A DNA stretch of 15,808 nt from Emcibacteraceae bacterium (GCA_016763335.1 JAESUD010000296.1:1-15808), one strand, 5' to 3'. Counted from the first letter of the stretch, positions 7,837-15,808 are shown. Notes: generated from the sequence alone by a model not told the origin. A program made the numbers and translations.

Positions 7837-7881
7837 GTTCTTGACAGCAGAATAAAAATAGAACATAAGGGAACATATAAG
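7837..7881 (+). promoter_or_regulatory. lexA promoter with a GAACATA direct repeat (candidate SOS operator)
   Basis: A perfect -35 hexamer TTGACA (7841-7846) is followed after 17 bases by CATAAG (7864-7869), a weak -10 match. The heptamer GAACATA occurs at 7861-7867 and 7871-7877, across and just after the -10 region. Alphaproteobacterial LexA is known to bind GTTC-N7-GTTC direct repeats. On the opposite strand the present repeat reads GTTC-N6-GTTC, one base shorter. Position and sequence suggest LexA autorepression, but the spacing is atypical. Confidence 0.5.
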
Positions 7882-7937
7882 GTTTAATTTGTGATTCTAC
7901 GGACTATTTTTAGTTCTTGGAAAGCGGGAGAGAATTA

Positions 7938-8600
7938 ATGCTAACGAAAAAACAACATACATTATTGATGTTAATCCATGACAGGTTACAGGAAGATGGT
8001 GTTGCCCCTTCCTTTGAAGAAATGAAAGTGGCGCTTGAACTCAAATCAAAATCAGGCATCCACAGATTAATCAATGCTCTTGAAGAACGTGGCTTCATTC
8101 GCCGCTTACCAAACCGCGCGCGCGCGCTTGAAGTTATTAAATTACCGGAAGATGAAGACAAAAGCGGCGCAAATATATTTAAGCCGGATTTTGGTGGTCG
8201 CTCGCACAATGTTGATCCAAATACGATCGAAATTCCCCTTCACGGTAAAATCGCCGCTGGTACACCGATTGAAGCACTGGAACAATATGAAAATATCGGC
8301 GTGCCGGCCCATATGCTTGGTGATGGCAGTTATTATGCCCTTGATGTGGATGGTGACAGCATGATTGAAGCCGGGATACTTGACGGTGACCGCGTGGTAA
8401 TTGAACGTTGTGATAGCGCAAATAACGGTCAAATTGTTGTGGCACTTGTCGATGAAGAAGAAGCGACACTTAAAACTTTGCAAAAACGCGGGCCTGATAT
8501 TGCTCTTGAGCCCTCTAATCGTGATTTTGAAATACAGATTTATCCGGCCAATCGGGTAAGGATTCAAGGGCGTTTAGTGGGTTTATTACGCCAATATTAA
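7938..8600 (+). CDS. lexA: LexA repressor, SOS response
   Basis: LexA represses DNA-damage genes and cleaves itself when RecA filaments form. The 220-residue protein has an N-terminal winged helix-turn-helix (about 1-65), a hinge, and a C-terminal S24-type protease domain. The self-cleavage bond is Ala107-Gly108 in GKIAAGTP. The catalytic Ser141 is in GDSM and the catalytic Lys179 in EATLK. All are present, so it should be cleavable. A TTG 21 bases upstream could lengthen the frame, but GGAG seven bases before the ATG at 7938 and the family N-terminus MLTKKQ fix the start. The DNA coding for residues 60-63 (RARA) is an alternating CG run. The gene follows moeA after 111 bases with its own promoter region. 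Its stop overlaps the convergent kinase gene. Confidence 0.97.
   Translation: MLTKKQHTLLMLIHDRLQEDGVAPSFEEMKVALELKSKSGIHRLINALEERGFIRRLPNRARALEVIKLPEDEDKSGANIFKPDFGGRSHNVDPNTIEIPLHGKIAAGTPIEALEQYENIGVPAHMLGDGSYYALDVDGDSMIEAGILDGDRVVIERCDSANNGQIVVALVDEEEATLKTLQKRGPDIALEPSNRDFEIQIYPANRVRIQGRLVGLLRQY
8115..8127. repeat. Alternating CG tract of 13 bases inside lexA
   Basis: Six and a half CG units in an otherwise AT-rich window encode Arg-Ala-Arg-Ala at the end of the LexA DNA-binding domain. Such a dinucleotide tract can favour slippage and Z-form DNA. Gain or loss of one unit would shift the lexA frame. Confidence 0.9.
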
Positions 8601-9721
8601 AAATAGTTATCGCCGAGGATAGAACGTGCTGGTGGAAAATGAAGCGTGGCTCTTGTTCCCTCACCTACGGTGCTTTTAATATTCAACATTCCATTAAATA
8701 ATTTTATAAAAGCGTCGACCAAGGGCAACCCTAGACCTGTTCCTGAAATGTCTGAATTTTTAAATTGTGATGTACGGCGAAACGGGATCATAGCCGTTAA
8801 CAAGTCTTCTTCCGACATACCCATACCTTTATCAATCACAGATATATCAAGGCCACCACTATTTCTTACCTTTAGGCCAACCGTCACAATGCTATCTTTG
8901 CATGAATATTTTATAGCATTGGACAATAGGTTATAAATCATTTGACGAAGGATTTTTTCATCGCCTTTCAAGGTAACCTCTTGTTCAGGAAAATTTTCTT
9001 CAATAATTATATTATTTTGTTTTGCCAAGCTCGCTGATGTTTGAATACATGTTTCAATAACATATTTTACATCTATTTCGCTTTCAAAAAATTCCTGTTC
9101 ACCGGCTCCTATTTTTGAAAGATCAAGCAAGTCATTGATAATTTCAAGCAAATGAATGCCACTTGAATTTATCAGCTGGGCATATTCAGCCACATTTTCT
9201 TTGATTTTATCATCTTTTACGCCGCTTTCACCACTAAGAATACTGGAAAACCCAATGATAGCATTAAGCGGTGTTCGCAGCTCATGGCTCATATTTTGTA
9301 AGAACGTACTCTTATGTGAATTGGCTTCTTCCGCTTTACGGCGTGCTTCTAATAATTCATTTTCTGATATTTTCAACTCTGATATATCTGTTGAAATGCC
9401 CGCTAAAACCTTTTCTCCACTTTCTTCATCTTCAATGATAAATTTGTGACTGTAAAAATATAAATCCTCATTAACTTTTTCTTCGCCGTTATGGTTTTGT
9501 CCGTTAAAAACATTTCGGTCTATTTGCATAACTTTTTCAGCGATTTCTTCGGGAAATATTTCTTTATCATCCTTGCCTATGAAATCCTTGACCGTTAACC
9601 CAACTGTCTGGGCTCCCTTTTCATTAATCATCAAGTATTTGCCATTTTTATCTTTTAAATACACAGCATTCGGCGTTGCATTAATTAATGCTTTAAGGAA
9701 ATTTTCAGTTATTTTTAGCAC
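8597..9721 (-). CDS. Soluble PAS-domain sensor histidine kinase
   Basis: This 374-residue kinase has no membrane segment. An N-terminal PAS/PAC sensor spans about residues 5-118 ([21 protein letters not shown], then [10 protein letters not shown]). A short helical linker follows, then the HisKA dimerisation domain with phospho-acceptor His146 in [12 protein letters not shown]. The ATPase domain has an N-box around [15 protein letters not shown] (259-273), a G1 box DKGMGM (297-302) and a G2 box GTGLGLPL (327-334). No receiver domain or response regulator lies nearby, so it is an orphan and its output is unknown. The sensor ligand cannot be read from the sequence. The start is GTG, with AGGGGA shortly upstream. 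No ATG precedes the PAS core. It is divergent from recO and convergent with lexA, with 4 bases of overlap. Confidence 0.92.
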   Translation of the reverse strand: MLKITENFLKALINATPNAVYLKDKNGKYLMINEKGAQTVGLTVKDFIGKDDKEIFPEEIAEKVMQIDRNVFNGQNHNGEEKVNEDLYFYSHKFIIEDEESGEKVLAGISTDISELKISENELLEARRKAEEANSHKSTFLQNMSHELRTPLNAIIGFSSILSGESGVKDDKIKENVAEYAQLINSSGIHLLEIINDLLDLSKIGAGEQEFFESEIDVKYVIETCIQTSASLAKQNNIIIEENFPEQEVTLKGDEKILRQMIYNLLSNAIKYSCKDSIVTVGLKVRNSGGLDISVIDKGMGMSEEDLLTAMIPFRRTSQFKNSDISGTGLGLPLVDAFIKLFNGMLNIKSTVGEGTRATLHFPPARSILGDNYF

Positions 9722-9880
9722 GACGTCCCCTAAAATTTATACTAATTTTATCTGTATTTCTAATACTTTAGGTTTAATATATTATTAAGTATATAATTTT
9801 TATCTAATCTTTATGCGTAAGACAATTTATTTGCTGTTAATCTAAGATTAAAAAATCAAAATAACATTCAAGGTTAATAT
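9722..9880. promoter_or_regulatory. Divergent region between kinase gene and recO, with a perfect palindrome
   Basis: This 159-base, very AT-rich gap lies between head-to-head genes and should carry both promoters. TTAATCTAAGATTAA at 9837-9851 is a perfect 7+1+7 inverted repeat about 30 bases before the recO start, where an operator could sit. No clear -35/-10 pair stands out, because AT-rich hexamers are everywhere here. Confidence 0.35.
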
Positions 9881-10609
9881 ATGGAATGGCACGATGAAGG
9901 CATAATTTTAAGGTCGCGCAAACATGGTGAATTTGATGCTATTTTAGAAGTATTAACCCGCGATCATGGCCGCCATGCCGGCATTGTAAAAGGTGGCCTT
10001 GGTCGCAGACAACGCGGAACTATCCAACCAGGAAATGAAATTAGCGTTACCTGGCGCGGGCGTCTTGAAACACATCTTGGCACCTATTCCGTTGAACTTA
10101 TAAAAGCAAGAGCAGTTAATTTCCTTTATAACCCCGCAAAGCTCGCAGCTTTAAATAGTTGCTGTAGTCTGCTTTGTGTTGCTATGGCAGAAAATGAGGC
10201 TCATGAATTATTGTTAAGTGGACTGATCGCTTTTCTTGATATTCTTGAAGTGTCTGTTGAAGATATTATGGTATGGTCACCATTATTAATCAGGTGGGAA
10301 CTTGGATTACTTAGTGAGCTTGGGTTTGCTCTTGATCTTACAACTTGCGCAGCAACAGGGATAGATAATGATCTGGTTTATGTTTCGCCAAAATCCGGCC
10401 GAGCGGTAAGCCGTGATGCTGGCGCACCATATCATGATAAGATGCTAAAATTGCCGCCTTTTTTACAAAAGAATGATTGTGATGTAACATTGGGGGACAT
10501 AAATGATGGTTTAACATTGACTGAATTTTTTATGGAACGTCATATGTTAAGCCCATTCGGCAAATCCCTGCCCCAGGCACGGCGCATGCTTAGAGATTAT
10601 ATTGTGTAA
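9881..10609 (+). CDS. recO: DNA repair protein RecO
   Basis: RecO works with RecR (and RecF) to load RecA onto SSB-coated single-stranded DNA in gap repair. It is cytosolic. The 242 residues match the family length. The N-terminal OB-fold begins WHDEGIILRSRKHGEFDAILEVLTRDHGRHAGIVKGG (3-39), a strong family signature, followed by basic residues (GRRQRG) and the segment ISVTWRGRLETHLGTYSVEL. The C-terminal part is helical (CSLLCVAMAENEAHELLLSGLIAFLD), and I see no four-Cys zinc finger. The ATG has AAGG nearby upstream. The gene precedes parC, a neighbour seen in other alphaproteobacteria, but a 192-base gap separates them. Confidence 0.93.
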   Translation: MEWHDEGIILRSRKHGEFDAILEVLTRDHGRHAGIVKGGLGRRQRGTIQPGNEISVTWRGRLETHLGTYSVELIKARAVNFLYNPAKLAALNSCCSLLCVAMAENEAHELLLSGLIAFLDILEVSVEDIMVWSPLLIRWELGLLSELGFALDLTTCAATGIDNDLVYVSPKSGRAVSRDAGAPYHDKMLKLPPFLQKNDCDVTLGDINDGLTLTEFFMERHMLSPFGKSLPQARRMLRDYIV

Positions 10610-10801
10610 AATCTCAAACAAATTTTCTAATTTTACCTAAAAAATATATCATTTCTAATGACTAAAAATTAGTAAGATAAAACACCTACAAAGAGTTCTA
10701 AGGCTTGGTTACTATACCTTACATAGCTGGATAATAATTATTCTTTAAAAGTCTCTATTTTTCATCAATTAATACTTTAAACTGCCGATCATATTGGTAT
10801 A
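10610..10801 (+). promoter_or_regulatory. recO-parC intergenic region, weak promoter next to the parC start
   Basis: This 192-base AT-rich gap holds no ORF or RNA gene that I recognise. TATAGT at 10798-10803, running just past the gap end, lies seven bases before the parC ATG at 10811. TTTAAA at 10776-10781 is a 4/6 match to a -35 box at 16-base spacing. If used, transcription would start at or next to the ATG. A short palindrome ACTAA-AAA-TTAGT at 10661-10673 is too weak to call a terminator. Confidence 0.3.
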
Positions 10802-10810
10802 GTGGCACTT

Positions 10811-13048
10811 ATGAATACAGCAATACCTAAAGATACAATTCTTGATGCGCCACTCGGTGATACCCTGGGTGATCGTTACCTTTCCTATGCCTTATCAACT
10901 ATTATGTCGCGGTCACTTCCCGATGTACGGGACGGGTTAAAACCGGTTCATAGACGCCTGCTTTATGCCATGCGGCAGTTAAAGCTAAACCCCGAAACCG
11001 GGTTTAAGAAATGTGCGCGTGTTGTCGGTGATGTTATCGGTAAATACCATCCCCACGGTGACCAATCGGTTTATGATGCAATGGTTAGACTATCCCAAGA
11101 ATTTGCTGTGCGTTACCCGCTCGTGGACGGACAAGGAAATTTCGGAAATATTGACGGCGATAACGCCGCCGCGATGCGGTACACAGAAGCCCGTATGACC
11201 TCCGTTGCTGTGGCATTAATGGAAGATATCGACAAACAAACCGTTGATTTCAGGGAAACATATGACGGTGAAGAAGAAGAGCCGACCGTTATGCCCGCCA
11301 ATTTCCCCAACCTGCTTGCCAATGGCGCTATGGGAATTGCGGTTGGTATGGCCACCAGTATTCCGCCCCATAATGTTGATGAAATTTGCGGTGCATTACT
11401 GCATCTAATTAAGACACCAAATGCCGGCATCGCCAAGCTGGTTGATTTCATTCAAGGTCCGGATTTCCCTACAGGTGGCACAATTGTCGAACCACGAGAA
11501 AATATACTTGCCGCATACAGTACCGGACGCGGTAGTTTTCGCACACGGGCCAAATGGCATGTTGAACCCGGACCACGGGGCATGTACCAGATCATCGTAA
11601 CTGAAATTCCATATCAAGTTCAAAAATCAAGATTGATCGAGAAAATTGCAGACCTGATTTATAATAAAAGATTACTAATTCTCGGTGATGTACTTGATGA
11701 AAGCTCAGAAGATATCCGCATTGTTATAGAGCCAAAAAACAGAAACATTGAGCCGGAAATGCTCATGGAAAGTCTTTATAAACTTACCGATCTCGAAAAC
11801 CGTTTTTCCCTTAACATGAATGTGCTTGAAGGCGGTAAAATGCCGCGGGTTATGAACCTGCGCGAAGTATTACAAGCATTTCTTGATCACCGCCAAAATG
11901 TGCTCATTCGGCGTTCGCAATATAGGTTAGAGAAAATTGATCGTAGGCTTGAAGTTCTGAGTGGATATATAATTGCCTTTCTTAATCTCGATGAAATTAT
12001 CCGTATTATTCGCGAAGAAGACGAAGTCAAAAAATGCCTGATGGATACATTTAATCTTACTGATAATCAGGCAGAAGCCATTCTTAACATGCGTTTACGT
12101 TCATTGCGTAGATTAGAAGAAATGGAACTTAAAACTGAACATACCGCCCTTGAAGAAGAAAAGGCAATGTTGTTACGACTTCTTGATAACGAAGAGCTTA
12201 GATGGCAGACAATCGCCACCGACATTAAGGGTATTAGAAAAACTTTTGGCAAAAATACCGAACTTGGTGCACGACGTACTGAATTTGATGACGCGCCAGA
12301 AATCACGTTTATTCCCCTTGAAGCGATGATTGAAAAAGAACCTGTGACAATTATCTGTTCTCAAAAAGGATGGATCAGGGCCATGAAAGGTCATGTAGCC
12401 ATTGATGATAAAATTAAATTTAAAGAAGGCGATGAAGAACGCTTCTCATTTCATTGTCAGACCACAGATAAAGTACTTTTATTTGCATCAAACGGCCGTT
12501 TTTATACCCTTGGTGCTGATAAGTTGCCCGGTGGACGTGGTCACGGGGAACCGGTAAGACTTATGATTGATTTGGGTAATGACGAAGAAATAGTGTCATT
12601 ATTACTTCATAAACCGGAGAGCATGATTATCATAGCCGCAGAAACCGGACGTGGTTTTATTGCCGAAGCGGATAAAGTGATTGCTAGCACAAGAAACGGC
12701 AAACAGGTAATGAATATCGAAGACGGAAAAAATAAAGCCGTCCTCGCCCGCATTATTGAAGACGGCGATGATAGTATTGCGGTCGTCGGACAAAATAGAA
12801 AACTTTTGATATTCCCTATTGACCAAATGCCGCAAATGACCCGTGGACGCGGAGCTATCCTCCAAAAATATAAAGGCGGCACACTAGGCGACATTATTTC
12901 ATTTAACAGTGAAGAGGGTTTAAGTTGGGAAATGCGCGGCGGAAAAACACGAACGGAAACGGACCTTCTGCCATGGAACGGCAAACGTGGACAAGTCGGG
13001 CGGATGCCCCCACACGGTTTCCCTTCAAATAATAAATTTTCACGCTAA
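10811..13048 (+). CDS. parC: DNA topoisomerase IV subunit A
   Basis: ParC forms the heterotetrameric topoisomerase IV with ParE, which unlinks daughter chromosomes. Numbered from the ATG at 10811 (745 residues), the breakage-reunion domain opens with [27 protein letters not shown] (23-49). [17 protein letters not shown] (77-93) is the quinolone-determining region, and the catalytic Tyr124 sits in [10 protein letters not shown] long coiled-coil arm (roughly 390-470) and a beta-propeller C-terminal domain follow. GyrA-like motifs are shared, but the DQS version, the short C-terminal domain and the recO neighbour favour ParC. Start choice is uncertain: GTG at 10802 would add three residues, and neither start has a good ribosome site. 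No parE is in the window. A 19-base gap leads to the acetyltransferase gene. Confidence 0.93.
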   Translation: MNTAIPKDTILDAPLGDTLGDRYLSYALSTIMSRSLPDVRDGLKPVHRRLLYAMRQLKLNPETGFKKCARVVGDVIGKYHPHGDQSVYDAMVRLSQEFAVRYPLVDGQGNFGNIDGDNAAAMRYTEARMTSVAVALMEDIDKQTVDFRETYDGEEEEPTVMPANFPNLLANGAMGIAVGMATSIPPHNVDEICGALLHLIKTPNAGIAKLVDFIQGPDFPTGGTIVEPRENILAAYSTGRGSFRTRAKWHVEPGPRGMYQIIVTEIPYQVQKSRLIEKIADLIYNKRLLILGDVLDESSEDIRIVIEPKNRNIEPEMLMESLYKLTDLENRFSLNMNVLEGGKMPRVMNLREVLQAFLDHRQNVLIRRSQYRLEKIDRRLEVLSGYIIAFLNLDEIIRIIREEDEVKKCLMDTFNLTDNQAEAILNMRLRSLRRLEEMELKTEHTALEEEKAMLLRLLDNEELRWQTIATDIKGIRKTFGKNTELGARRTEFDDAPEITFIPLEAMIEKEPVTIICSQKGWIRAMKGHVAIDDKIKFKEGDEERFSFHCQTTDKVLLFASNGRFYTLGADKLPGGRGHGEPVRLMIDLGNDEEIVSLLLHKPESMIIIAAETGRGFIAEADKVIASTRNGKQVMNIEDGKNKAVLARIIEDGDDSIAVVGQNRKLLIFPIDQMPQMTRGRGAILQKYKGGTLGDIISFNSEEGLSWEMRGGKTRTETDLLPWNGKRGQVGRMPPHGFPSNNKFSR

Positions 13049-13067
13049 AGTTAAAGGGAGAAAATAA

Positions 13068-13631
13068 ATGTTAAAATTTGATCCCATGAAAGCTATTCTT
13101 ACGCATACTATTGCTCGCGGTGAAACAGTTGAACTTCAACTGCCATCTGTGGCACACAAAAAAGCATTCGTAGATTTTGTCAGGCGAAATAAACAATTTC
13201 ATGAACCGTGGGTCTATGTACGTGGTGATCCCTCATATTTTGATCAATATATCAGACGAATGAAATCAGGATCAATGCTTGGTTTCTTTGTATTTACTAA
13301 GAAGAATGATGAATTTGTAGGTGTGATAAATTTAAACAATATTCGACTTGATCCTTTTGGTTCTGCCAGCCTTGGTTATTACGCTGAAGAAAAGCTCTGC
13401 GGTAATGGGTATATGAAAGAAGCCATAAGACTGGTATTACATCATGCATTTCAAAAAATTGGCCTTAACCGGGTTGAGGTAAACATCCAGCCGGATAACA
13501 AAGCCTCTATTGGCCTCAGTAAATCATCAGGTTTTATCAAAGAAGGTTTTTCTAAAAAATATTTAAAAATTGGCGATGATTATAAAGACCACGAAAGATG
13601 GGCTATTTTAGCAGATGATTATGTTATTTAA
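13068..13631 (+). CDS. GNAT acetyltransferase, RimJ/RimL type
   Basis: This 187-residue cytosolic protein has the GNAT fold as found in ribosomal-protein N-terminal acetyltransferases. Visible features are FVGVINLNNI (beta-4 region), SLGYYAEEKLCGNGYMKEAIRLVLHHAF with the acetyl-CoA loop around GNGYMKEA, then LNRVEVNIQPDNKASIGLSKSSGFIKEGFSKKYLKIGDDYKDHERWAIL. The last segment, with N-x-x-S near the CoA and a W near the end, is the classic RimJ/RimL ending. The true substrate could be a ribosomal protein, another protein N-terminus, or a small molecule. GGGAG lies seven bases before the ATG. It follows parC by 19 bases and is likely co-transcribed. Its last 8 bases overlap the end of the convergent DUF3108 gene. 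Confidence 0.87.
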   Translation: MLKFDPMKAILTHTIARGETVELQLPSVAHKKAFVDFVRRNKQFHEPWVYVRGDPSYFDQYIRRMKSGSMLGFFVFTKKNDEFVGVINLNNIRLDPFGSASLGYYAEEKLCGNGYMKEAIRLVLHHAFQKIGLNRVEVNIQPDNKASIGLSKSSGFIKEGFSKKYLKIGDDYKDHERWAILADDYVI

Positions 13632-14484
13632 CTTCTAATGCCGTAACTAACGGTTTATCAACACTTGCAATATTAAATTCAGATAGATAAATTCGCACTT
13701 TACCCCACCCTAGCGGAAATTCTGTATAAACTGGGATTGTACCATCAAACCCGTCCATTTTACCGAACCATAAGCGACTATCCTGATCATCATTTTCGCG
13801 TCTTTTTTTTCGTTTCTTTTTTAGTTTTGTGCTTTTTATATCGCCTGAAATTACTTTACCATCTACCTTGCAGATAATCGCCTCACCCATAAAAACAGAC
13901 CGGCTTTCTTTTTTCATCATTTCACTATCATCACAGGTAAATATCTGTTCTGAAACGAATAATCCGCCGAATTGCCTCTCTCTATATTCTTCTTTATAAG
14001 CTTCGGCAAAATTCGGATCCATAATCATATTTAAAAACATGGTCATGGGATCCATACCATATTTTTCTTCAGCAGCGACAGGCGTATATTCGGTATCTTT
14101 ACGGAGTTCTATATCCTGCACATGATTGATAACTTTGAGGGTCTCAGGATCAAATGATACTTGATTTAAATATTTAAAATTCCCAAAATTACCCTTGTTT
14201 TCATAATATTCAGGGCGGTATTTGCCATCAGTGAATAAAATGCCCCTACTCATGGTGTGATTTTGCATTTTAGTCATAATGCTTGCGATACCTTTTACAC
14301 GGTAATCAGCAGTTATTTGATATTTTGTCGCGTCAATTATTGTCTCACTATCAATTTCTGCAATGACAAATCCGGCCCAATATGCCTTATATTTGAAGGT
14401 GACTTTATAAGGCATACTAACCTGCGCGGCTGCAAAACAGCTTAACATGAGGAAGAGCAGTATAGTTTTATAAAATATTCTCAT
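13624..14484 (-). CDS. Secreted DUF3108 family protein
   Basis: This 286-residue protein of unknown function has an N-terminal signal peptide: Arg2, Lys6, a hydrophobic stretch at 7-19 and a likely cleavage near AAA-QV at 18-22. The start of the mature domain, MPYKVTFKYKAYWAGFVIAEIDSETII, and later YRVKGIASIMTKM resemble DUF3108 proteins, which are beta-rich and periplasmic or outer-membrane associated. Cys16 sits in LMLSC, a poor lipobox, so a lipoprotein is unlikely. A run of ten basic residues with one Leu (KLKKKRKKRR, 220-229) is followed by an acidic patch and is unusual for a periplasmic protein. The gene begins 11 bases after the valS stop and was probably transcribed with it. Its end overlaps the convergent acetyltransferase gene by 8 bases. 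Confidence 0.8.
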   Translation of the reverse strand: MRIFYKTILLFLMLSCFAAAQVSMPYKVTFKYKAYWAGFVIAEIDSETIIDATKYQITADYRVKGIASIMTKMQNHTMSRGILFTDGKYRPEYYENKGNFGNFKYLNQVSFDPETLKVINHVQDIELRKDTEYTPVAAEEKYGMDPMTMFLNMIMDPNFAEAYKEEYRERQFGGLFVSEQIFTCDDSEMMKKESRSVFMGEAIICKVDGKVISGDIKSTKLKKKRKKRRENDDQDSRLWFGKMDGFDGTIPVYTEFPLGWGKVRIYLSEFNIASVDKPLVTALEVK

Positions 14485-14495
14485 AATACCTACAA

Positions 14496-15808
14496 TTAAT
14501 TTATAGAGGCTAAACGCTCCAATGCCTGATTGATTTTATCAGCTTTAATTTTTGCCTCTTCAAGACCTTTTTTGTTTTCTGCAATGACATGATCTGGGGC
14601 TTTTGCCACAAAATTTTCATTATTCAGTCGTCCTGATACGGAAGCAATTTCTTTTGTCAGCTTTTCTAAATTTTTTGATAGTCGTGATTTTTCTGCATCA
14701 ATATCAATAACCCCGGCCAGTGGCAGATAATAAGTTGCTTCACCGACTACTACAGAAATCGCGCCATTTGGCGCCGCGCCATCAAGTGTATCAATGTTTT
14801 CCAACCGCGCAAGGCGTTTTAAAACACCCCCCTGGGTGGTTAAGGAGTTTTGCGTTTGTTCTGTTGCGCCGGATATTAACATGTCGAGCTTTGCACCGGC
14901 CGGTACATTCATTTCCGCGCGCGCCGTGCGAATATCGGAAATAAGCGTGATCAACCAATTCATTTCATTTGATGCATCAACATCAACATTATTTTCATTA
15001 TATTCGGGCCATGATGCTAATATAAGATCAGTATCTCTAGTATTGGAAAGCGACCCCCAAAGTTCTTCGGTAATAAACGGCATAAATGGGTGCAGTATTT
15101 TAAGTATCTGATCAAGCACCCATGCAGCGGTTTTTCTGGTTTCATCTTTACCCGCATCATCATCCGCATAAAACTGAGTTTTAACAAGTTCAATATACCA
15201 ATCACAGAATGTGCCCCATGTGAAATGATATGCCGCTGCAGCGGCTTCATTATAACGGAACGCTTCAAGTGCTTCGGTCACTTTTTGTCCTGCTTTTTCG
15301 GCCTCGCCGATAATCCATTTATTAACGGTCAGTTGAATATCTGCGGGGTCAAAATTACCCGCAGTGTTAAAACATTCATTCATTTCACAGAATTTTGCCG
15401 CATTCCATAGCTTGGTACCGAAATTACGGTATCCTTCGACACGCTTGTCGGACATTTTAATGTCCCTGCCCTGTGCTTCCATCGAAGCAAGGGTAAATCG
15501 CAGCGCATCAGCACCGTATTTATCAGCAATATCAAGCGGATCAATGACATTGCCTTTACTTTTAGACATTTTTGCCCCTTGTTCATCACGAACAAGTGCA
15601 TGTACATAAACCGTTTCAAACGGCACTTCAGGTTCACCGTTCTCATCTTTCATGAAATAAAGGCCGTCCATCATCATACGCGCTACCCAGAAAAAGATGA
15701 TATCAAAACCCGTTACCAACACATCTGTTTGATAATAGTTTTCAAGCTGGGGTGTTTTGTCTGGCCAGCCAAGTGTTGAAAATGGCCAAAGCGCAGAAGA
15801 GAACCAAG
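14496..15808 (-). CDS. valS: Valyl-tRNA synthetase, C-terminal half (start outside window)
   Basis: This class I synthetase charges tRNA-Val with valine. About 436 C-terminal codons are visible, roughly half of a normal ValRS, and the frame is open to the right edge. The visible part begins with WFSSALWPFSTLGWP, then DVLVTGFDIIFFWVARM. The KMSKS adenylation loop is at 15558-15572 (complement). FTLASMEAQGRDIKMSDKRVEGYRNFGTKLWNAAKF joins the catalytic core to the anticodon-binding helical domain, which carries LHPFMPFITEELW. The last 65 residues form the ValRS coiled-coil arm (SRLSKNLEKLTKEIASVSGRLNNENFVAKAPDHVI), which contacts the tRNA. The HIGH motif and most of the editing domain are outside the window. 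GTG codons inside this stretch are not starts, because homology runs straight through them. Confidence 0.97.
   Translation of the reverse strand, partial: WFSSALWPFSTLGWPDKTPQLENYYQTDVLVTGFDIIFFWVARMMMDGLYFMKDENGEPEVPFETVYVHALVRDEQGAKMSKSKGNVIDPLDIADKYGADALRFTLASMEAQGRDIKMSDKRVEGYRNFGTKLWNAAKFCEMNECFNTAGNFDPADIQLTVNKWIIGEAEKAGQKVTEALEAFRYNEAAAAAYHFTWGTFCDWYIELVKTQFYADDDAGKDETRKTAAWVLDQILKILHPFMPFITEELWGSLSNTRDTDLILASWPEYNENNVDVDASNEMNWLITLISDIRTARAEMNVPAGAKLDMLISGATEQTQNSLTTQGGVLKRLARLENIDTLDGAAPNGAISVVVGEATYYLPLAGVIDIDAEKSRLSKNLEKLTKEIASVSGRLNNENFVAKAPDHVIAENKKGLEEAKIKADKINQALERLASIN

Noticed and set aside
8142..8567. Minus-strand 141-residue open frame opposite lexA
   Set aside because: The lexA frame has all catalytic residues. 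The antisense frame resembles no family I know and has no ribosome site.
10610..10801. Possible small RNA or tRNA between recO and parC
   Set aside because: No cloverleaf, CCA end or strong hairpin is visible. The sequence is plain AT-rich spacer with a possible promoter.
12607..12984. Minus-strand open frames opposite the parC C-terminal domain
   Set aside because: They are shadows of a conserved gene, with no family resemblance or start signals.
1..15808. CRISPR array, insertion sequence, prophage or toxin-antitoxin genes
   Set aside because: No spaced direct repeats, transposase or integrase motifs, or small paired toxin-like ORFs were found on either strand.

Overview
The window looks like chromosome of a fairly AT-rich alphaproteobacterium. 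The lineage call rests on the gene order trpG-trpD-trpC-moaC-moeA-lexA, which I know as an alphaproteobacterial arrangement, on recO next to parC, and on the ParC signature [10 protein letters not shown], which I associate with that class. The species cannot be named from this. I see no tRNA, rRNA, insertion sequence, phage gene or CRISPR array, and no stretch longer than 300 bases without a gene.

Layout. (1) Bases 1-3509, minus strand: two DAACS/SLC1 acidic-amino-acid or dicarboxylate symporters in tandem, then a secreted CocE/NonD-type serine hydrolase that runs off the left edge. A strong hairpin terminator lies between the two transporters. (2) Bases 3510-3674: divergent promoter region. 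(3) Bases 3675-6107, plus strand: trpG, trpD and trpC, overlapping or nearly so. trpC is interrupted by one in-frame TAA at codon 69, while everything on both sides aligns as a normal indole-glycerol-phosphate synthase. (4) Bases 6148-7826, plus strand: moaC and moeA, for molybdenum cofactor synthesis. (5) Bases 7938-8600: lexA, the SOS repressor, with its own promoter region containing a GAACATA direct repeat. (6) Bases 8597-9721, minus strand: a soluble PAS-histidine kinase, tail to tail with lexA with 4 bases of overlap. (7) Bases 9881-13631, plus strand: recO (recombination repair), parC (topoisomerase IV subunit A) and a RimJ/RimL-like acetyltransferase. (8) Bases 13624-15808, minus strand: the C-terminal half of valS, then a secreted DUF3108 protein. 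The DUF3108 gene converges on the acetyltransferase gene with 8 bases of overlap.

How the genes work together. The left block plausibly imports acidic amino acids or C4-dicarboxylates, with a periplasmic hydrolase alongside. The centre is housekeeping: tryptophan synthesis, molybdenum cofactor, SOS control. The right block is DNA repair, chromosome decatenation and translation. I did not find a clearly new multi-gene system. The observations most worth a second look are the single nonsense codon in an otherwise intact trpC, the terminator squeezed between the two transporter genes, the Asp-to-Asn change in a cation-site motif of one transporter, the alternating CG tract inside lexA, and the unusually spaced repeat in the lexA promoter.
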